Part shown: piece by piece, positions 10,521-22,955 of the stretch
Numbering within the stretch: the stretch's first letter is position 1
Layout: every line of letters begins with the position of its first letter
The notes under the pieces: model-generated
Databases searched by the model: none
What the model was told of the DNA's origin: nothing
What the model saw: only the letters and a program-made list of their open reading frames with translations
Assembly (NCBI GenBank): GCA_021018995.1
Contig: CM037590.1
Coordinates: 65,567,597 to 65,631,596, forward strand
Source of the DNA: Chloranthus sessilifolius
Lineage: Eukaryota; Streptophyta; Magnoliopsida; Chloranthales; Chloranthaceae
Reading direction: 5' to 3'
Length of the DNA stretch: 64,000 nucleotides
Made by a program: the position numbers and the translations under genes

Positions 10521-11159
10521 CACTACGTGAAAATGTGAAAAAAATAACTGTCCAAAACTGTCGTTTTTTCGAAAAACGACAGTTTTTGACCGTCGAGTGA
10601 GCCGTCCTAGAAAAAGCAGTAGTATTTTTCAACGACATATTTAGACCGTCGTTTATGTCATCAAAATAACGACTTTCGTGGGCTGTCGACCACAAACGAC
10701 TGTTTAGAGCTGTTATTTTTTATGTCATTTTATTGAAAAAGACATGACATATTCTCCCCATAATCGACATAGTTGGACTGTCGTTTCTCTTTGGAATAAT
10801 CACGTTCATCAAACAACTACGGTTTTGAGCAGTAGTATTGTTTATTTATATATATTTTAAAATATTTAAATTTTAAAAAATGATGATTTTTTTATAATTT
10901 TCGTCTAAAATCTAATGAAATCTATAATCATCAAAATACATAAATTTCTAAATTCACCATAAGAAAATTCACATATTAAAATAAATAAATTGATAATCAT
11001 CATCCTTAATTACAACTTTCAACTTTCAATTTTGAAATAATCATAAAAAACATAAAACTTAAAATTCCCAAAAAAAATTACTAAGCATCCAAATCCATTA
11101 AATGTCTATAACCAAATAAATCCAATTTATATTATGCCTAACAATAATCATATAAATTG

Positions 11160-12840
11160 GATATGTCCCTTTGGCCAGATAATTGTATCCCCAATTGTAA
11201 TATCTGCTAATGTTCATTCACTTGCATACAGCTCGGCTGCGATATCATAAATATCATCTACTATGATGCTAAATGAATCTGTTGATGTTGTCGTCTCTCT
11301 ATTAATACATCCCAGTGCAACAAGTTTTTTCCTGAAGTTCTTTAATAAGCAACGCGTGGATGATTGATCCACTGGTGAATCAGGAAAAATCGATGAATGT
11401 CCTTGTGCCTACGAAAATAATGATAACTGATTAGTATTAAAAAAATTATATCGAAAAATTATAATTTTGAAAAGGAATCTGGGCCTTCATGAGATTGAAA
11501 TTTGTACCTGCGAAGAACCTGAATCTGACATATGTGTTCCTTGAGAGAGACCTTGACTCGATAATGCATTGACTTTTTCCTCAAGGGTCTTGCGTGCCTT
11601 ACGGTCCTCATCAGATTGTTGAATAAGTAAATCAAACTTCGATTCAATGTTTTCACGTGCTCTCTTCTCCCGTTGAGCGTTCTCTCTGCAAGGCGTTGAT
11701 GCTTGAATAGCGGTCTTAGATGCACCCCTACTCATACCCCGTACACAACCTCTTCCATCACGGCCACAAACCTAAGCAACAAAATATTTTAGAATTATAA
11801 ATTCCTTACAAGGAAAAGAAGAAGCAAAAAAGGGAGGTGAGCATTATTTACTTTAGCAACATGGTCAGTATCTAAATCGTTATCCCCTAGAAGAGGATTG
11901 TTCATGATGATTCTTCTAATATCATCCTGTAAAAAATAAATATTAATTAAGCATTTCAATACTAAAATTCCGATGTAAAATGAACTAAAATAATAATCTT
12001 ACTAGTTGATTGCTCATAGCGGGAGAAGGACAAGTCTCATCTTTCTTGGTATGAGAGGCTATATATATTTGTGTCCTAGTGACTCTACCATCGTAACTCG
12101 CTTTTTACATACAATAAAAATATTATGTAAATATTAATATTTTAAATAATTATATACAAATAGAATATTAGATATATATTACCAATTCCTCTGCCATGTT
12201 AGCTGCCCCTCGTCTACCAGTAGTGTGTGGATTTTTCATCTTTTCCCTGGAAGACTTTCCTTTTTCTCGACGTGCTTGCTCTTGTTCCGTCGAACACATA
12301 TCAACAAAATTTTCTCAATCTTCTTTCTTCACACGATTTGGTATATCATTTTTCCGTTCCACATTTGTCTGATGTTTATCGTAGTGTATGCGCAGGTCAT
12401 GTTTCCACTGTTTCCATGAAGTATTAGCTTTCGATAAGACCATGCTTTTGTGACTTATTGAAATATCATATTTAGCCTGTGATAATAAAAAAAGAATAAA
12501 AAAATTATTAGTAGAACAATTAAATTTGATTTTAAATGATTTACTTCCACTCATAAAGACTTTACTCCATATAATAAAAAAAAGATTAAAAAAATTATTA
12601 GTGGAACAATTAAATTTGAATTTAAATAATTTACTTCCACTCACAAAGACTTTACTCCATATTTGCTCTTTCACGACAATTGGTACGTCACGCCAAGTAC
12701 TGTATGTAGGTGGGCAATGTGCCCTCGCCATTCGACCTACAAACGTAGAGAATTCTGCTGAACCTTCTCCAATAGGTTGTCCATATTCATTGAAATGCAG
12801 TGATTTTTTAGGCTCACCTAAATGACAGAGCTATGCCCAA
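11160..12840 (-). pseudogene. Second CACTA protein, plant Transposase_24 (Ptta/En-Spm) type
   Basis: Fragments in several minus-strand exon-like blocks: STWRDVPIVVKEQIWSKVF (about 12690-12635), NTSWKQWKHDLRIHYDKHQ (about 12420-12365), YTRTQIYIASHTKKDET (about 12085-12035), DHVAKVCGRDGRGCVRGMSR (about 11865 and 11770-11730) and a charged coiled-coil-like stretch REKRARENIESKFDLLIQQS (about 11680-11620). The W-x-x-V-P and HTKKD motifs match the family that accompanies TNP2 in plant CACTA elements and probably binds subterminal repeats. AT-rich introns separate the blocks. I did not model splice sites, and part of one exon is duplicated (see 12490-12662). Confidence 0.7.
12490..12662. repeat. 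Tandem duplication of about 90 bp across an exon edge in the CACTA
   Basis: Two direct copies run from an A-rich start through TTATTAGTRGAACAATTAAATTTG to TTACTTCCACTCAYAAAGAC and CTTTACTCCAT. The duplicated part includes codons for IWSKVFVSGSK / IWSKVFMSGSK plus adjacent intron-like sequence, so a spliced product would repeat or skip this exon. Confidence 0.7.
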
Positions 12841-13427
12841 CGCATTAAACCACCTCTAGTAAAAGGAAAAAAATGAAGGAAATTCTATTTGAATTAACCA
12901 AAAACTCTAAAAGCACCTGCCTAGCTCACCTGTAAAATCATCTAAAGGTGGAGCTAAGTAGAGCTACCAAATATAAAAACACTTCTCTTTTAACTCGTAA
13001 GACACCACACTAAGATGTCTCTATGCCCATTCGCATCCATGAGGATCATAATACATGAGAGGGGTCATTGCTTGGTGTTTGGGGGTGGGGGGGCTGTTTA
13101 TCAACCCAAAATAGGGCACTACCACAAAATCAGGCTAAAGAGGTTGCGGTTTGAAATCGAGTTATTATCCAATAACAATTACATGTGCTTGAGTGAACTG
13201 AATCATTGAGTGAAATAAAGTTTCTATACACATTCATAAATGATAGAAGGAAACTGAATATTAAGACGCAAAATGCCAATCTAACAATAAGAAAAAAGAC
13301 ACCGAAGAGATAGTGCTATAAACTAATCTCCATCTTCTTCCACAACATCAGTCACTAATGTTAATGCTAAAGCATCTGTTGTTGTTCTTGCCTCAAATAC
13401 TAAGGGATCTTCATAAGCATCAACATC

Positions 13428-16400
13428 CTAACTCAATCTCTTTGGAGCATCTAAGACGACATGCCAATCATCCCAGGTTTTATCTTTGCAGTAAAAAACT
13501 TGAGTGGCTTGAGAAGCAAGAATAAATGGCTCATTATCCTCATGTGAAGTCTTCATAAGCCTTCGAAGATTAACAAACACTAAGCTTGTTTCTGGATCAA
13601 CTACACATCCATTTGTTTTGTCCTCAATACGCACCCAATCACAATAAAAAATGGTTTCCTTAAAGCCATCATAATCCAATTCCAGTATTTGTTTGATAAT
13701 GCCATAATAAATGACTTCTTCCTCAATGATGTTCTTATCCTTCGCACTGGATCTGAAACTAGTTAAAGCTTTCATGGAGACTCCACTATTTTGTGTGCTT
13801 GTACTCATTTCTGACTGTGCTATACAAAAAAGATATCCATTAACCGCGTAAGCACTATATGATATGGCATTAAAGTTCGGACCATCAACAAGCCTCTTTA
13901 GCATAGTATGTTGTTCATTTTGTAATTGTTCTCTTAACCAAGGAATATAGTTGTCCCTTCGATACTTATCGCTTGACTTGTGGTGTTGAAGATAAGCTTC
14001 GTACTTCCTATAAATTTTTAAAATTAATCAGTTAAATCTCTACGTATGAAAACTAAATATACAATTAAGATGTAAATAATATTTTACTTACGCCTTTCAT
14101 TCAACATTTTCTGGTGAATGTTCTAGAACCTATCTACGCACTTACTGGTACTGCACATTTTGAAGACAATAAGCTTTACCCCTTTTATCGATTGGATACC
14201 CACGAGTAACATCGAAGCCCACGAACGACATCTCCCCTCGCTTATGGCTACCTTTTCTACCATCCGGCATGTACTCCATGCAATACCTCATACATTCTTT
14301 CCTGAGATATTGCTCTGCAATAGACCCCTCTGGGTAGGTCTGATTCTTTACGTAATGTTTATATGTCTTCATCATCCTACACATTATTATTTTTATTTAA
14401 AAATTAATTTTTATACTGTTAAATAAAATAATTTACCAATTATATAATCTGAATTTACCTCTCAAAGGGATACATCCATCGATATCGAACAGGTCTACAA
14501 ACCAGTGCCTCCTCTGCCAAGTGCACAACAAGGTGTGTCATAGAAATAAAAAATGATGGTAGAAAGTACTTTTCAAACACACAGTGTTTCGGCTATGCGC
14601 GCTCTCATGTTCAATAGCTCAGTACGGGTTATGACCTTAGAACATAGTACATTAAAAAATAATTATAACTGTGGAATAGCGGCTCTCAAAGGCTTTTCTT
14701 TTTTGAAAGCATGCATTAGAAGCACTGGCAACAAATGTTGCATAAGAATATGGTAGTCGTGTGACTTCAGGCCCTTGAGTTCGAAATCTTTAAAGCTTAT
14801 GTTATGTTTCCAATTTGCACTGTATCCAATAGGAACTTTAAGGTTATGCAAGGTTTTACAAATTATTTTTTTTTCCCCTCGAGACAAGCAAAATGGAGCT
14901 CTAAGGTAATGCCACTTGTCATTCTTTTGCACGGGCCAAAACTTTTTCCTTATTTTCATATCCTTGAGATCAAAACGGGCTTCAATACCATCCTTAGTTT
15001 TATCCTTTGTATCCATAATAGTTGCAATTAAGTTTTCTGCAACATTTTTTTCAACATGCATTACATCCAAATTATGACGAATTGGTAGATCCTATACATA
15101 TAAAAAAATTATGTTAGTATTCAAGGGATGTACATAAGAGATCACATTAATATAATAAAATATTTTATTTATTACCTTCCAATATGGTAAGTCATAAAAG
15201 ATTGATCGCTTTGACCATGCATTATTCTCAATCGTGGACCTCTTTCTCTTCTTTCTTGCTACCTTTCCGAAGTTGGTCTAAATAGTTTCCATTTTGCCTA
15301 GTACTTCAGAACCTCTCAAACGACGTGGATGTTTTGTATGTTCTTCCTTCCCATTAAACTGTGACTTTTGTGTCCTAAAAGGATGACTTAGATCTGTAAG
15401 AAATCTTCTGTGGCACATGTAAGGCAAATTTCTTCCCATGTGATAACCATACTGAATCAACTCCTTCGCTGCAAACAGGACAACCATAATGTCCTGATGT
15501 CCTACAACCTGAAAGATGGCCATATGCTGGAAAATCGTGTATAGCCCACAATAAAATTGCTTTCATATTGAAGCTAGACTTTGTATACGAGTCATAAGTT
15601 TCAACACCGGTATACCATAATTCAGTCAACTCTGCTATCAATGGCTGCAAGTAGATATCAATTTCATGACCAGGACTTTTTGGGCCAGGAATCAATAGTG
15701 CTAGCATTGTAAATTACTTTCGCATGGACAGAGACGGAGGAAGATTGTAAGAAACAATCATAACGGGCCAACAACTATAAGAATTGTTTTTGTTCCCAAA
15801 GGGATTAAATCCATCTGTTGCAAGTCCTAGACGAACATTACGCGTCTCTAAAGAAAAGTCATTCCAGCGAACATTGATTGATTTCCATCATGAAGAATCC
15901 ACAGGATGACGCATGTAATTGTCATTTTCAACTGACATTGCATGCCATCTCATTTGCTCTGCAATCCACGAAACACTATACATTCTTTGCAGCCTTTGAG
16001 ATAATGGAAAATATCGTAACTTTTTCCATGGTAATTATTTAGTGTTCGGCTTCGAAGGATCCATTGGTTTCCATCTACTATGATTACATGTAGGGCATTT
16101 ATCCTTATTTGCATGATCTCTCCAGTATAATATGCAGTCGTTGGGGCATGCATGAATAATTTCTTGCTTCAAACGCAATGACTTGATTAACTTCTTCGAA
16201 TTGTAAGTGCTATCCGGCAGAGTATTTTCTTCAGGAAGAATTTTTTTTATCAGATTCAGTAACTCCGTGAAGCTATTATTAGACCATTGATGTCTAGCCT
16301 TCATGCTCAACAACTCAATTGTGATTGACAATTTCATATGGTTGGGTTGACATGAAGGATACAAGGGTTCTAATGCACTAATGCATATTTCATCAACTTA

Positions 16401-16832
16401 TCGTACTCCATATTCTCTTGTAATTCATGTGGTATCTGATCATCCTCTTCATCATGAGCTTCATTTAAGCATGCATCTAAGTCTTCAGGACGAACACGTC
16501 CAAATGTGTCATCCAACATATCTGTCAGTCTTGTGGACGTATTTTCATTTTGGTTACTAGTTGATGTACTGGGAGCCCCAACGTTGACCTTAGTTTTCAG
16601 AAACTGTTCCCCGTGATAGTTCCATGTTGTGTATGACTTATCTATGCCATCACAAATTAAATGCTCTGATATGACTTCTAAGATTACGACAGTAGACACA
16701 AGGACAAAAACACCAATCAACATCTTCATTTTGTTTTGCGAATGAAATAAAGGATTGGACTCCTTCCATGTATTCTTTAGTCATGCGATTTTCCATAGCC
16801 ATCCACTCTTTGTTTGGAATTGTCGAAGACAT
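13428..16832 (-). pseudogene. TNP2-type CACTA transposase (decayed)
   Basis: Minus-strand order: transposase-associated domain with EYMEGVQSFISFAKQN and CPCVYC (16832-16690); IHACPNDCILYWRDH and CPTCNHSRWK (about 16170-16070); RNVRLGLATDGFNPFG (about 15840-15795); the Transposase_21 core LLIPGPKSPG (about 15700), then ELWYTGVETYD and AIHDFPAYGHLSG; MDVMHVEKNV (15070-15041); a DUF4218-like block HLAEEALVCRPVRYRWMYPF (about 14515-14460) and PEGSIAEQYL (about 14330); and a DUF4216-like C-terminus (13904-13428). Defects: in-frame stops near 16035, 15885 and 15718 and a frameshift near 15435 between LSHGKK and MCHRRFL. Introns at about 13985-14110, 14390-14455 and 15090-15175 look normal. It would cut DNA at the CACTA ends if intact. 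Confidence 0.85.
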
Positions 16833-17039
16833 CTTCTACAAATAAAAATACACCGAAAGACAATATGAGATTAGTTAGTTAAATAAGAAGATTCATAATT
16901 CTATGATCATCCTTGATATCCCTACATTGGAAACAACTATCCATGAGTGATCAAGTGAGGCAGGGAAAATGCTGAGATTATAATCTCGGCACCACCCCTC
17001 ACCTAATCATTTAAGTGATCACGTGATAGGGAGGATTAT

Positions 17040-17283
17040 CGAGATTAAACACTTGACCTTAACATCATGTGCAAGCTCAATATTGATTTTAAGGTCACTT
17101 TTTTGGGTGTGTACCACATGAAATAAAAAATAACCATCTGATAGTACGCCCATGATCTGAAGATCCATCATGTGAAAGATTGAGACGATAAAAAAATTCC
17201 ATCATATGATTCAATGAATTCAATGTGTTCCAACGTGGGTGAACTCAAAGATTGGGTGATGGATTTAAAGGTACTCTTATTTA
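17040..17283. repeat. GAGTACC-family MULE-MITE fragment inside the CACTA
   Basis: Carries GACCTTAACATCATGTGCA, the inverted TTTTAAGGTCACTTTTTTGG, GATCTGAAGATCCATCATG and the right terminus GGATTTAAAGGTACTC. The left terminus is missing. It inserted into, or was captured by, the CACTA between its promoter end and transposase. Confidence 0.55.
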
Positions 17284-17394
17284 GAATCTTCTCTTAGTGC
17301 AACCTACCCTATTCCCAATCTATAAATAAACAACCTACCCTATTCCCATCATGTGCAACCTACCAACAGCATGTGATGGGCCAAGATGAATGAA

Positions 17395-17540
17395 CCCGAT
17401 AATGTATCTGTCTTGGCCGATATGCATCGGTTCAAGATGGACCGATTCCCGATACCTGATACCGAGATCGGAGCTTTCTGGCGATATCGGACAGATTAAG
17501 TCAAATTCACCATTATCACCGATAACGTATCTGTAATGAA
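17395..17540. repeat. Cluster of TATCGGCCGATA-like words
   Basis: Repeated GATACC, CCGATAT, GCATCGG and CGATATCGG words resemble the interior of the element at 6568-6814. No termini or target duplication found. Confidence 0.35.
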
Positions 17541-18825
17541 TTTTGGTTATTGGGTCGATTTTGGATGCGGGGTTTTTTGAATTTGCATTTACAGGTCACC
17601 TAACACTCGGACCACTTACCTAATACTAACTCTAATGAAATTATGGTGTTATTATGATTTTTTATTAATTATAAGAGTTAATGTAGCATCCAAAATATAA
17701 ATCACCTATATAAAGTTTGAAAACCAATAATCAAGCCAATGCACAAAAAGAGAAATGCAATGTTTGTATTTTAAAAAAAACACCTTCAAGGACTAATTAT
17801 AGTTAAAAGAGGTCTCTAAGTCATCAATGTCCCTGCCCAACCTGACCTATAAGAATGAATAAAACAGAAATGGGTCCTAAGTGACCCATTAATTTCTAAT
17901 TAAATTTAAATTGAATTTGACCAACTCGTTAATATCCCCTTATCCATGACATTTCAGTCGAAAGATTGTTTCATTAAGCTCACAAATAAGAGCATTTATG
18001 GTAACAGAGGATATCTCTAAAATCTAACTGCAGGCTGCAACGACATTTTCAAGGGGAGAGCGGGCTCATGCATCATACATTTCAGAACAAGTATGGTTCT
18101 CACTTTCCACAAGTAGGAAAGACCATGGGACTTCAATATTCAGATCAAGTTTTATATCCAGTACCTTTAGTTGAATTTTTATTATATAGCACCTAAGATT
18201 GCATATATCGACCAATTTAATGTTATGCTATATTTTAAATATTCAATTACATGCAACTATGGATGCGTATATGCTTCAGAGATATGTGAGTTGGTTGTAG
18301 ACTGTTATTTCAACTAATTTTGCTATGGTTTTTTCTTGGCAACGATCATGCGATGAAAGGGTGACAGCTATATGCTATTTAATTGGTCCTACTAATGCTT
18401 ATGAGTGTGCATGGATCAATGCTTTAAAGATGAGTCACAGATTATAATTTTTACACTAATTTTTCCAATGATAAAAAGTGGGAAGAACTGTGTTATAAGA
18501 AGACATTGTAGAAAGCAAGATGCTGAAGTCCATGGGTCAAATTAGCAAGAATGGACAAGGCCCCATACAAAAAAAATCAAGAAAACTCCCTATCCAAAAC
18601 ATGCATATTTTACACCAAAGAAGTCAATCCTCAATCACAAGAACGCTTTTTGTCGTCCACTGTTTTGTTGACGTATCTGCAACTCCTTTTGTTTTATCTT
18701 AACATCTAGAAAGCAATTCAAACATATTCACCGGTCAAAACCCATGTTTCTTAGAATCACAGAGCACTAAAACACTCATTTATGTGAGGAATTTGATAAT
18801 GGTAATGAAAAAAGGTTCCCCCCCC

Positions 18826-18990
18826 CCCCAGTGATCCCAAGTCCCAACCATTCAACACAAAATCCCCAAATCAGTGATCCCAAGTCCCAACCATTCAACA
18901 CAAAATCTGCAACTAAAACTGACTGTGAAACATAGAAATAAGAAATCTGCAACTAAAACTCTGACTGTGAAACATAAAAATAAGAACAAA
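18826..18990. repeat. Two adjacent short tandem duplications in the CACTA leader
   Basis: CAGTGATCCCAAGTCCCAAC followed by CATTCAACACAAAATC occurs twice (from about 18829 and 18872). Then AAATCTGCAACTAAAACT followed by GACTGTGAAACATA occurs twice (from about 18904 and 18948). A run of ten or more C precedes them at about 18819-18829. Confidence 0.7.
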
Positions 18991-19229
18991 ATCCCTTCCT
19001 TCTCTTCAAAACCCAGTTGACCAAAATAAAAAACCAAACCTCCTCAACTTTTATTTCAGAAAATGATACCCAAAACCTTTTCAACATCCAAATTTTTAGG
19101 GTTCTTAGAAGTCATAAACTGAGCAAAATGAAGCCAATATGCAAAAAAATTACTCATAAATCAAATAAACGAGCAAGATGAAGCCAAAATGTAAAAATAT
19201 ATACAAAAATCGAAGCAATGCAAGAAAAA

Positions 19230-19660
19230 CATTACAGAAATGCTAGGGCTTAGTTTGAGTAAGTAAGAAATGGAGAGATGAATAAAATACCTGGATTTTG
19301 GGGTTTTGCTTGGAGAAAGATTTGGTTTCAACTTTCGACTTTCGACTTTCTGACTTTCGAGCGAATCAGCGAAGATGAAGAAGAAGAGAGGGTTTCAGAT
19401 TGGAGTCTTGGAGATGGTTGAGAGTTTTTAGAGAGAGAACAGAGGGAGGGCGGGTTTAGAGAGGGGGTTTTAAACTTTTTAGAGAGAGAAAAGAGAGAGA
19501 ACAGAGGGAGGGCGTCTGGGCGTGTGGGTTTAGAGAAGGTTGGGCGACGACGAGGGTTTTAAAGAGGGAGAAAAGAGATAGAGAAGCCAGAGGGACGGAC
19601 GGCGTGGGTTTATAGGGGGACAAGAGGAAGAAAGAACGAAGAGGAGACCTTAGGGTTTTC
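19230..19660 (-). promoter_or_regulatory. Probable 5' leader/promoter region of the CACTA transposase
   Basis: On the minus strand this stretch is pyrimidine-rich (CTCTCTTCTTCTTCATCTTC, repeated CGCCCTCCCTCTGTTCTCTC), like plant core promoters and 5' leaders. It lies between the right terminus at 19887 and the transposase start at 16832. A 21-22 bp purine block GAGAGAACAGAGGGAGGGCG occurs twice (19433 and 19495). No start site can be proven. Confidence 0.4.
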
Positions 19661-19887
19661 TTTTAGCTATTTATTTAGTCATTTTTTATTATTTATATGA
19701 ATTTTTTTTTTAAATGACAAGTTTAACCTCCTAAAAAATTAATAATTACCCGCTTATCCTTTTCTTAAAAAACCACAATTATAAGATATTAAACAACTGC
19801 TTGAGGTCGTTGCTTAGTTTACGACTGCTTTTAGCTGTGAGTTTTTTCTTAATGCTAATGTTGTTTTTTTCACATTTTCACGTAGTG

Positions 19888-20278
19888 ATATGACCTTGTA
19901 TACAGCATTATATAAACTAGTAGGGCAGAATTTCGAGATCTTTTTGTGTTTTTTTATTTATTTTGGGAATCAACGCAACATTTGTATTATTTGGAGCATC
20001 AAGGGTTAATGAACCACTATGGTAAGAAAGAGCAGTTTTTATAAAGGAAGTGCTTACTGTATTCCAATATTTTTGAAAGAATAAAGTGGGCATACCGTCA
20101 ACGTTGGGTGCTTTGAGTGGATGCATCTGAAACAATGCTTTGCGGACCTCTGATTCCGTGAAGTCTTTCATTAACCAATCATTTTGCTCTAGAGTAATTT
20201 TTGCCTCCACATTCAACAGTGCTTCATCAATTATGTTTTTGGAAGAGGATGTGAACATCTCCTTATGTTGTGACATTA
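19888..20278 (-). pseudogene. LINE reverse transcriptase N-terminal part
   Basis: Minus-strand MSQHKEMFTSSS, then ITLEQNDWLMKDFTESEVRK, ALFQMHPLKAPNVDGMPTLF, FFQKYWNTVS and ALIPKINKKTQKD. These are the pre-RT and first RT blocks of plant LINEs (consensus KAPGPDGMP, here KAPNVDGMP). A small indel shifts frame before SLYNAVYKVI near 19935. The right edge is the Copia LTR and the left edge is the CACTA terminus. Confidence 0.88.
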
Positions 20279-20341
20279 TGTTGGGTATTTGTGACCCACA
20301 CAACAACTTTTATCTTTTTACATTAATTGACTAAAGACTTA

Positions 20342-22575
20342 GGCCTCAATCCCAAGTCAAGAAAAGCCAGGAAACATAGTTTTTACTCAGAAAGCACTTC
20401 GTTTCCGAGTCTTTCCGAATGATTCAGCCGTTCGAGAGTTGGTGTGGGGTCCACCCACTTTTGGTCATTTTCCTAACGACAGTGACATGTCTCTTGCAAA
20501 CCATTTTGCTCAGGAAAGCTCTAATTCTTGGTACGTGAGAGTATGCTTCTCCCTCAGATGCACACATGATTGAATCTCTTTTTTTCATTCCCAACGGCTA
20601 CAAGAACTATTCCAATTTAAAATATTAGCCCGTCTTCTTCAAAGCACCATAAATGGGTTTTTAATTGCAGAACCCTAACCCTTCAACATCTTCTTCATCT
20701 TTCTTCAAAACCCTAACCCTTCGGCATCTTCTGAAAACGGAATTCAGCCTCACTCTGAAAACCCTAAAAATGTGCTCCATAAATGGGTTTTTGATTGCTA
20801 TACAAATCCAAGGGTTTAGTGTTTAGGAGGTGATGAAACCCTAATAACAAAATGTTAGGGTTCTAAAGAAGGGGATTAAACATGAAATGGAGATAGGTGA
20901 GGAACCAATGCCTAATTAGAATTATTAAAACGAAAATGAATGATAAATTGGAAGCCATACCTAAATCACGCTCCAGAGAATTAAGAGGAGCTTAGAAACG
21001 TCTCGACTCCTCCTCTAGTATTGAAACCTCTGCCTTTTCCCCGACATTTTTATCGAGTAAATATTGCGTATTATGACTTAAATATGGTAGACGATATGGT
21101 CCACTCTGTCTCCATTGGAATGGCACATGTGTGACCATTTGATTCTAGGTGGTAGAATGTTAGGTTGTGGTATCTTTAATCGTGGATTTGATTTTTAATG
21201 GTGAAGATCGTTTAAAGGTGTGGTCGCATATGAAAAAAGGTCATAGAAGTCAGCCGTCCTGATCTTCATATCGGGATCCATCACTATTCAATATAAGTAC
21301 CTTTAAATCCATCCACCAAATCTTTGAGTTCACCCATGTTGAAACACATTGATGATATTAAATCGGACGATGGAGATTGTTTGTCGTCCCAATCTTTCAC
21401 ACGATGAATCTTGAGAACATGATCATACCATCAGACGGTCGATTTTTTATTTCATGTGGTACAAACCCAAAAAAGTGTCCTTAAAATCAATTTTGAGAGT
21501 GCACGTGATGTGTCATTTTTCTGAGATGTGTGCCACGATAAATAAAACACTAATCATCTTATGGTAGGCCCATGATCTCAAGATCCATCATGTAAAAGAT
21601 TGGGAGGATAAACAATCTCCATCTGATTCTTCCAAGTTAATGTCGTTCAGCGTGAGTGAACTCAAAGATTTGGTAGGTGGACTTAAAGGTACTCATTCAA
21701 TATACGCATAAGGGTAGCTTTATTTGCACCCACCTGTTCCTGTCGGTCAACCATCAAGAGGTCATCTAGGTGGGTACTTTAGAGTTTTGGTTGGTGCGAA
21801 TAGAAGTGCCCTATGAATAAGAGACCTACTCTCATGGCGGTCATGTAAACAATAAAATGGTGTTTAAATGATCTTATAACTTGTTGGTTAGTCATTGATT
21901 CTTAACAAAACGAAGTGAGGAGGGTTCACAACTCATTGCCAACATTCTCATATAAAAAATAAAAAAAAATTAATCGTTGAACCAGTCGAAGCATATTGGA
22001 CCGAACCGAATTGGTACCAAATGGCGTATTGGTTCCCTGCGAACCAATTATGCGTTCACTTTGGGATTACTTTGTATTTTTTTATTTTGCATTTTCGATT
22101 AAGCCAATTTTGAATGTATTGGGATAAGAACCTCATCATTTTCCATTAACAATATAGACCTGGACACTTTTATGAGTTTCTAATTTGTATTTGATATAGA
22201 TATATAAAACGCTTTTGGTGTTATAAGTATGTCTCGAAAGATTATATTCAAAAATAAATCCATCACATAACTCCAACCTCGCATGAATTGGTCGCCCGAA
22301 AATTTTTAGTCAAATCCGAGTACGACAAGTAGACCGATGATTAACATTCGGATGATGATAGCACAACCACAGATTCATCCGATTCTATGCTTTTCGGAGA
22401 ATAACTTAAGAACAATTGAAAAATTAGTTTTTCTGAGAAAAGCCAGGAATCAGGGCAATCTAAGAACAATTATAAGAAAAGACAGGAATCAGAGTCTACT
22501 AAGAATCAGCAGGATTCTGAGTTGTTGGGATTCTGAGCTTTTCTGAGAAAAGTTAGGAAACACCTGAACGAGCCC
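20342..22575. mobile_element. Non-autonomous DNA element, PIF/Harbinger-like
   Basis: The insertion point inside the Copia 5' LTR is exact by comparison with the intact 3' LTR: tta precedes (20339-20341) and follows (22576-22578). Ends are GGCCTCAATCC and, inverted, GGGCTCGTTCAGG; both start GG-C-TC but are not strongly complementary. The right end has several AGAAAAGCCAGGAATCAG-like words. TSD sequence and GGSCTC ends suggest PIF/Harbinger, but no transposase is encoded. Near 20640-20790 there are AACCCTAACCCTTC repeats and leader-like CTTCTTC tracts that could be captured host sequence. Confidence 0.55.
21295..21694. repeat. Complete GAGTACC-family MULE-MITE (400 bp)
   Basis: Left end AAGTACCTTTAAATCCATCC and, inverted, right end GAGTACCTTTAAGTCCACC, with arms pairing over most of the length. 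attcaatat occurs on both sides (21286-21294 and 21695-21703), a perfect 9 bp duplication typical of Mutator-like elements. It serves as the reference for partial copies at 2195-2351, 17040-17283 and 37205-37613. Confidence 0.85.
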
Positions 22576-22944
22576 TTAGAGTTTTTCGTTTGTAACGAAG
22601 TCCCACTTCATGCGACTTTAGGAGTCGGTTTTGACATAATTGGTTGGTGGTAACCAATCCCATTTATTCTAGTGATACACCTCTCCCTTAAATCCTTGAT
22701 GAGTTAGGATTCATGGGCATATTATAAAAGAGGACAACGTCCCCTCTTCATCTCCACTCAATGTAATCGTGTCCATCGTATAGAGGAATAGAAGCGAGGT
22801 AGCATTGTCCTCAAGTTCTAAGCACGCGGCTCATCGAAATTCTCTGGCGGATCATTCTCATCGACAAGGTATGTTCTAACCTTACTATTAAATTATTTAT
22901 GATTAAAATTAATTGCCTTTAATTAATATTGTCTATTTAACAAT

Positions 22945-22955
22945 TGGTATCAGAG
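22945..22955 (+). other. tRNA primer-binding site of the Copia element
   Basis: TGGTATCAGAG follows the 5' LTR after two bases (ATTGGTATCAGAG), the standard initiator-Met tRNA site of plant Copia elements. It fixes the LTR right edge and plus-strand orientation. Confidence 0.9.

Larger units (their letters stand above)
10521..19887 (-). mobile_element. CACTA (En/Spm, TNP2-type) transposon, 9.37 kb, structurally complete
   Basis: Left terminus CACTACGTGAAAATGTGAAA at 10521 and its exact complement ending at 19887. Flanking ata on both sides (10518-10520, 19888-19890) is the 3 bp duplication expected of CACTA elements. Subterminal regions are rich in AAACGAC and its complement (10555-10820 and 19790-19860). 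Genes lie on the minus strand: a TNP2-like transposase (about 16832-13428) upstream of a second Transposase_24-like protein (about 12840-11160). Coding regions carry stops and a frameshift, so it is not autonomous as read, but both ends are intact and it could be moved if a related transposase is present elsewhere. Confidence 0.9.
20279..22942 (+). repeat. 5' LTR of the Copia element, split by a 2.2 kb insertion
   Basis: Segments 20279-20341 and 22579-22942 together make about 427 bp and align along the whole 3' LTR at 32485-32913. A TATA-like ATTATAAAAGAGGACAACGTC lies at about 22717-22737, so transcription would start shortly after. The interruption sits within GACTTAGAG, whose undisturbed form is seen in the 3' LTR. 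Confidence 0.85.

Noticed and set aside
20640-20800. Telomere-like AACCCTAACCC repeats
   Set aside because: Only isolated AAACCCTAA motifs, more like promoter telo-boxes than telomeric repeat.
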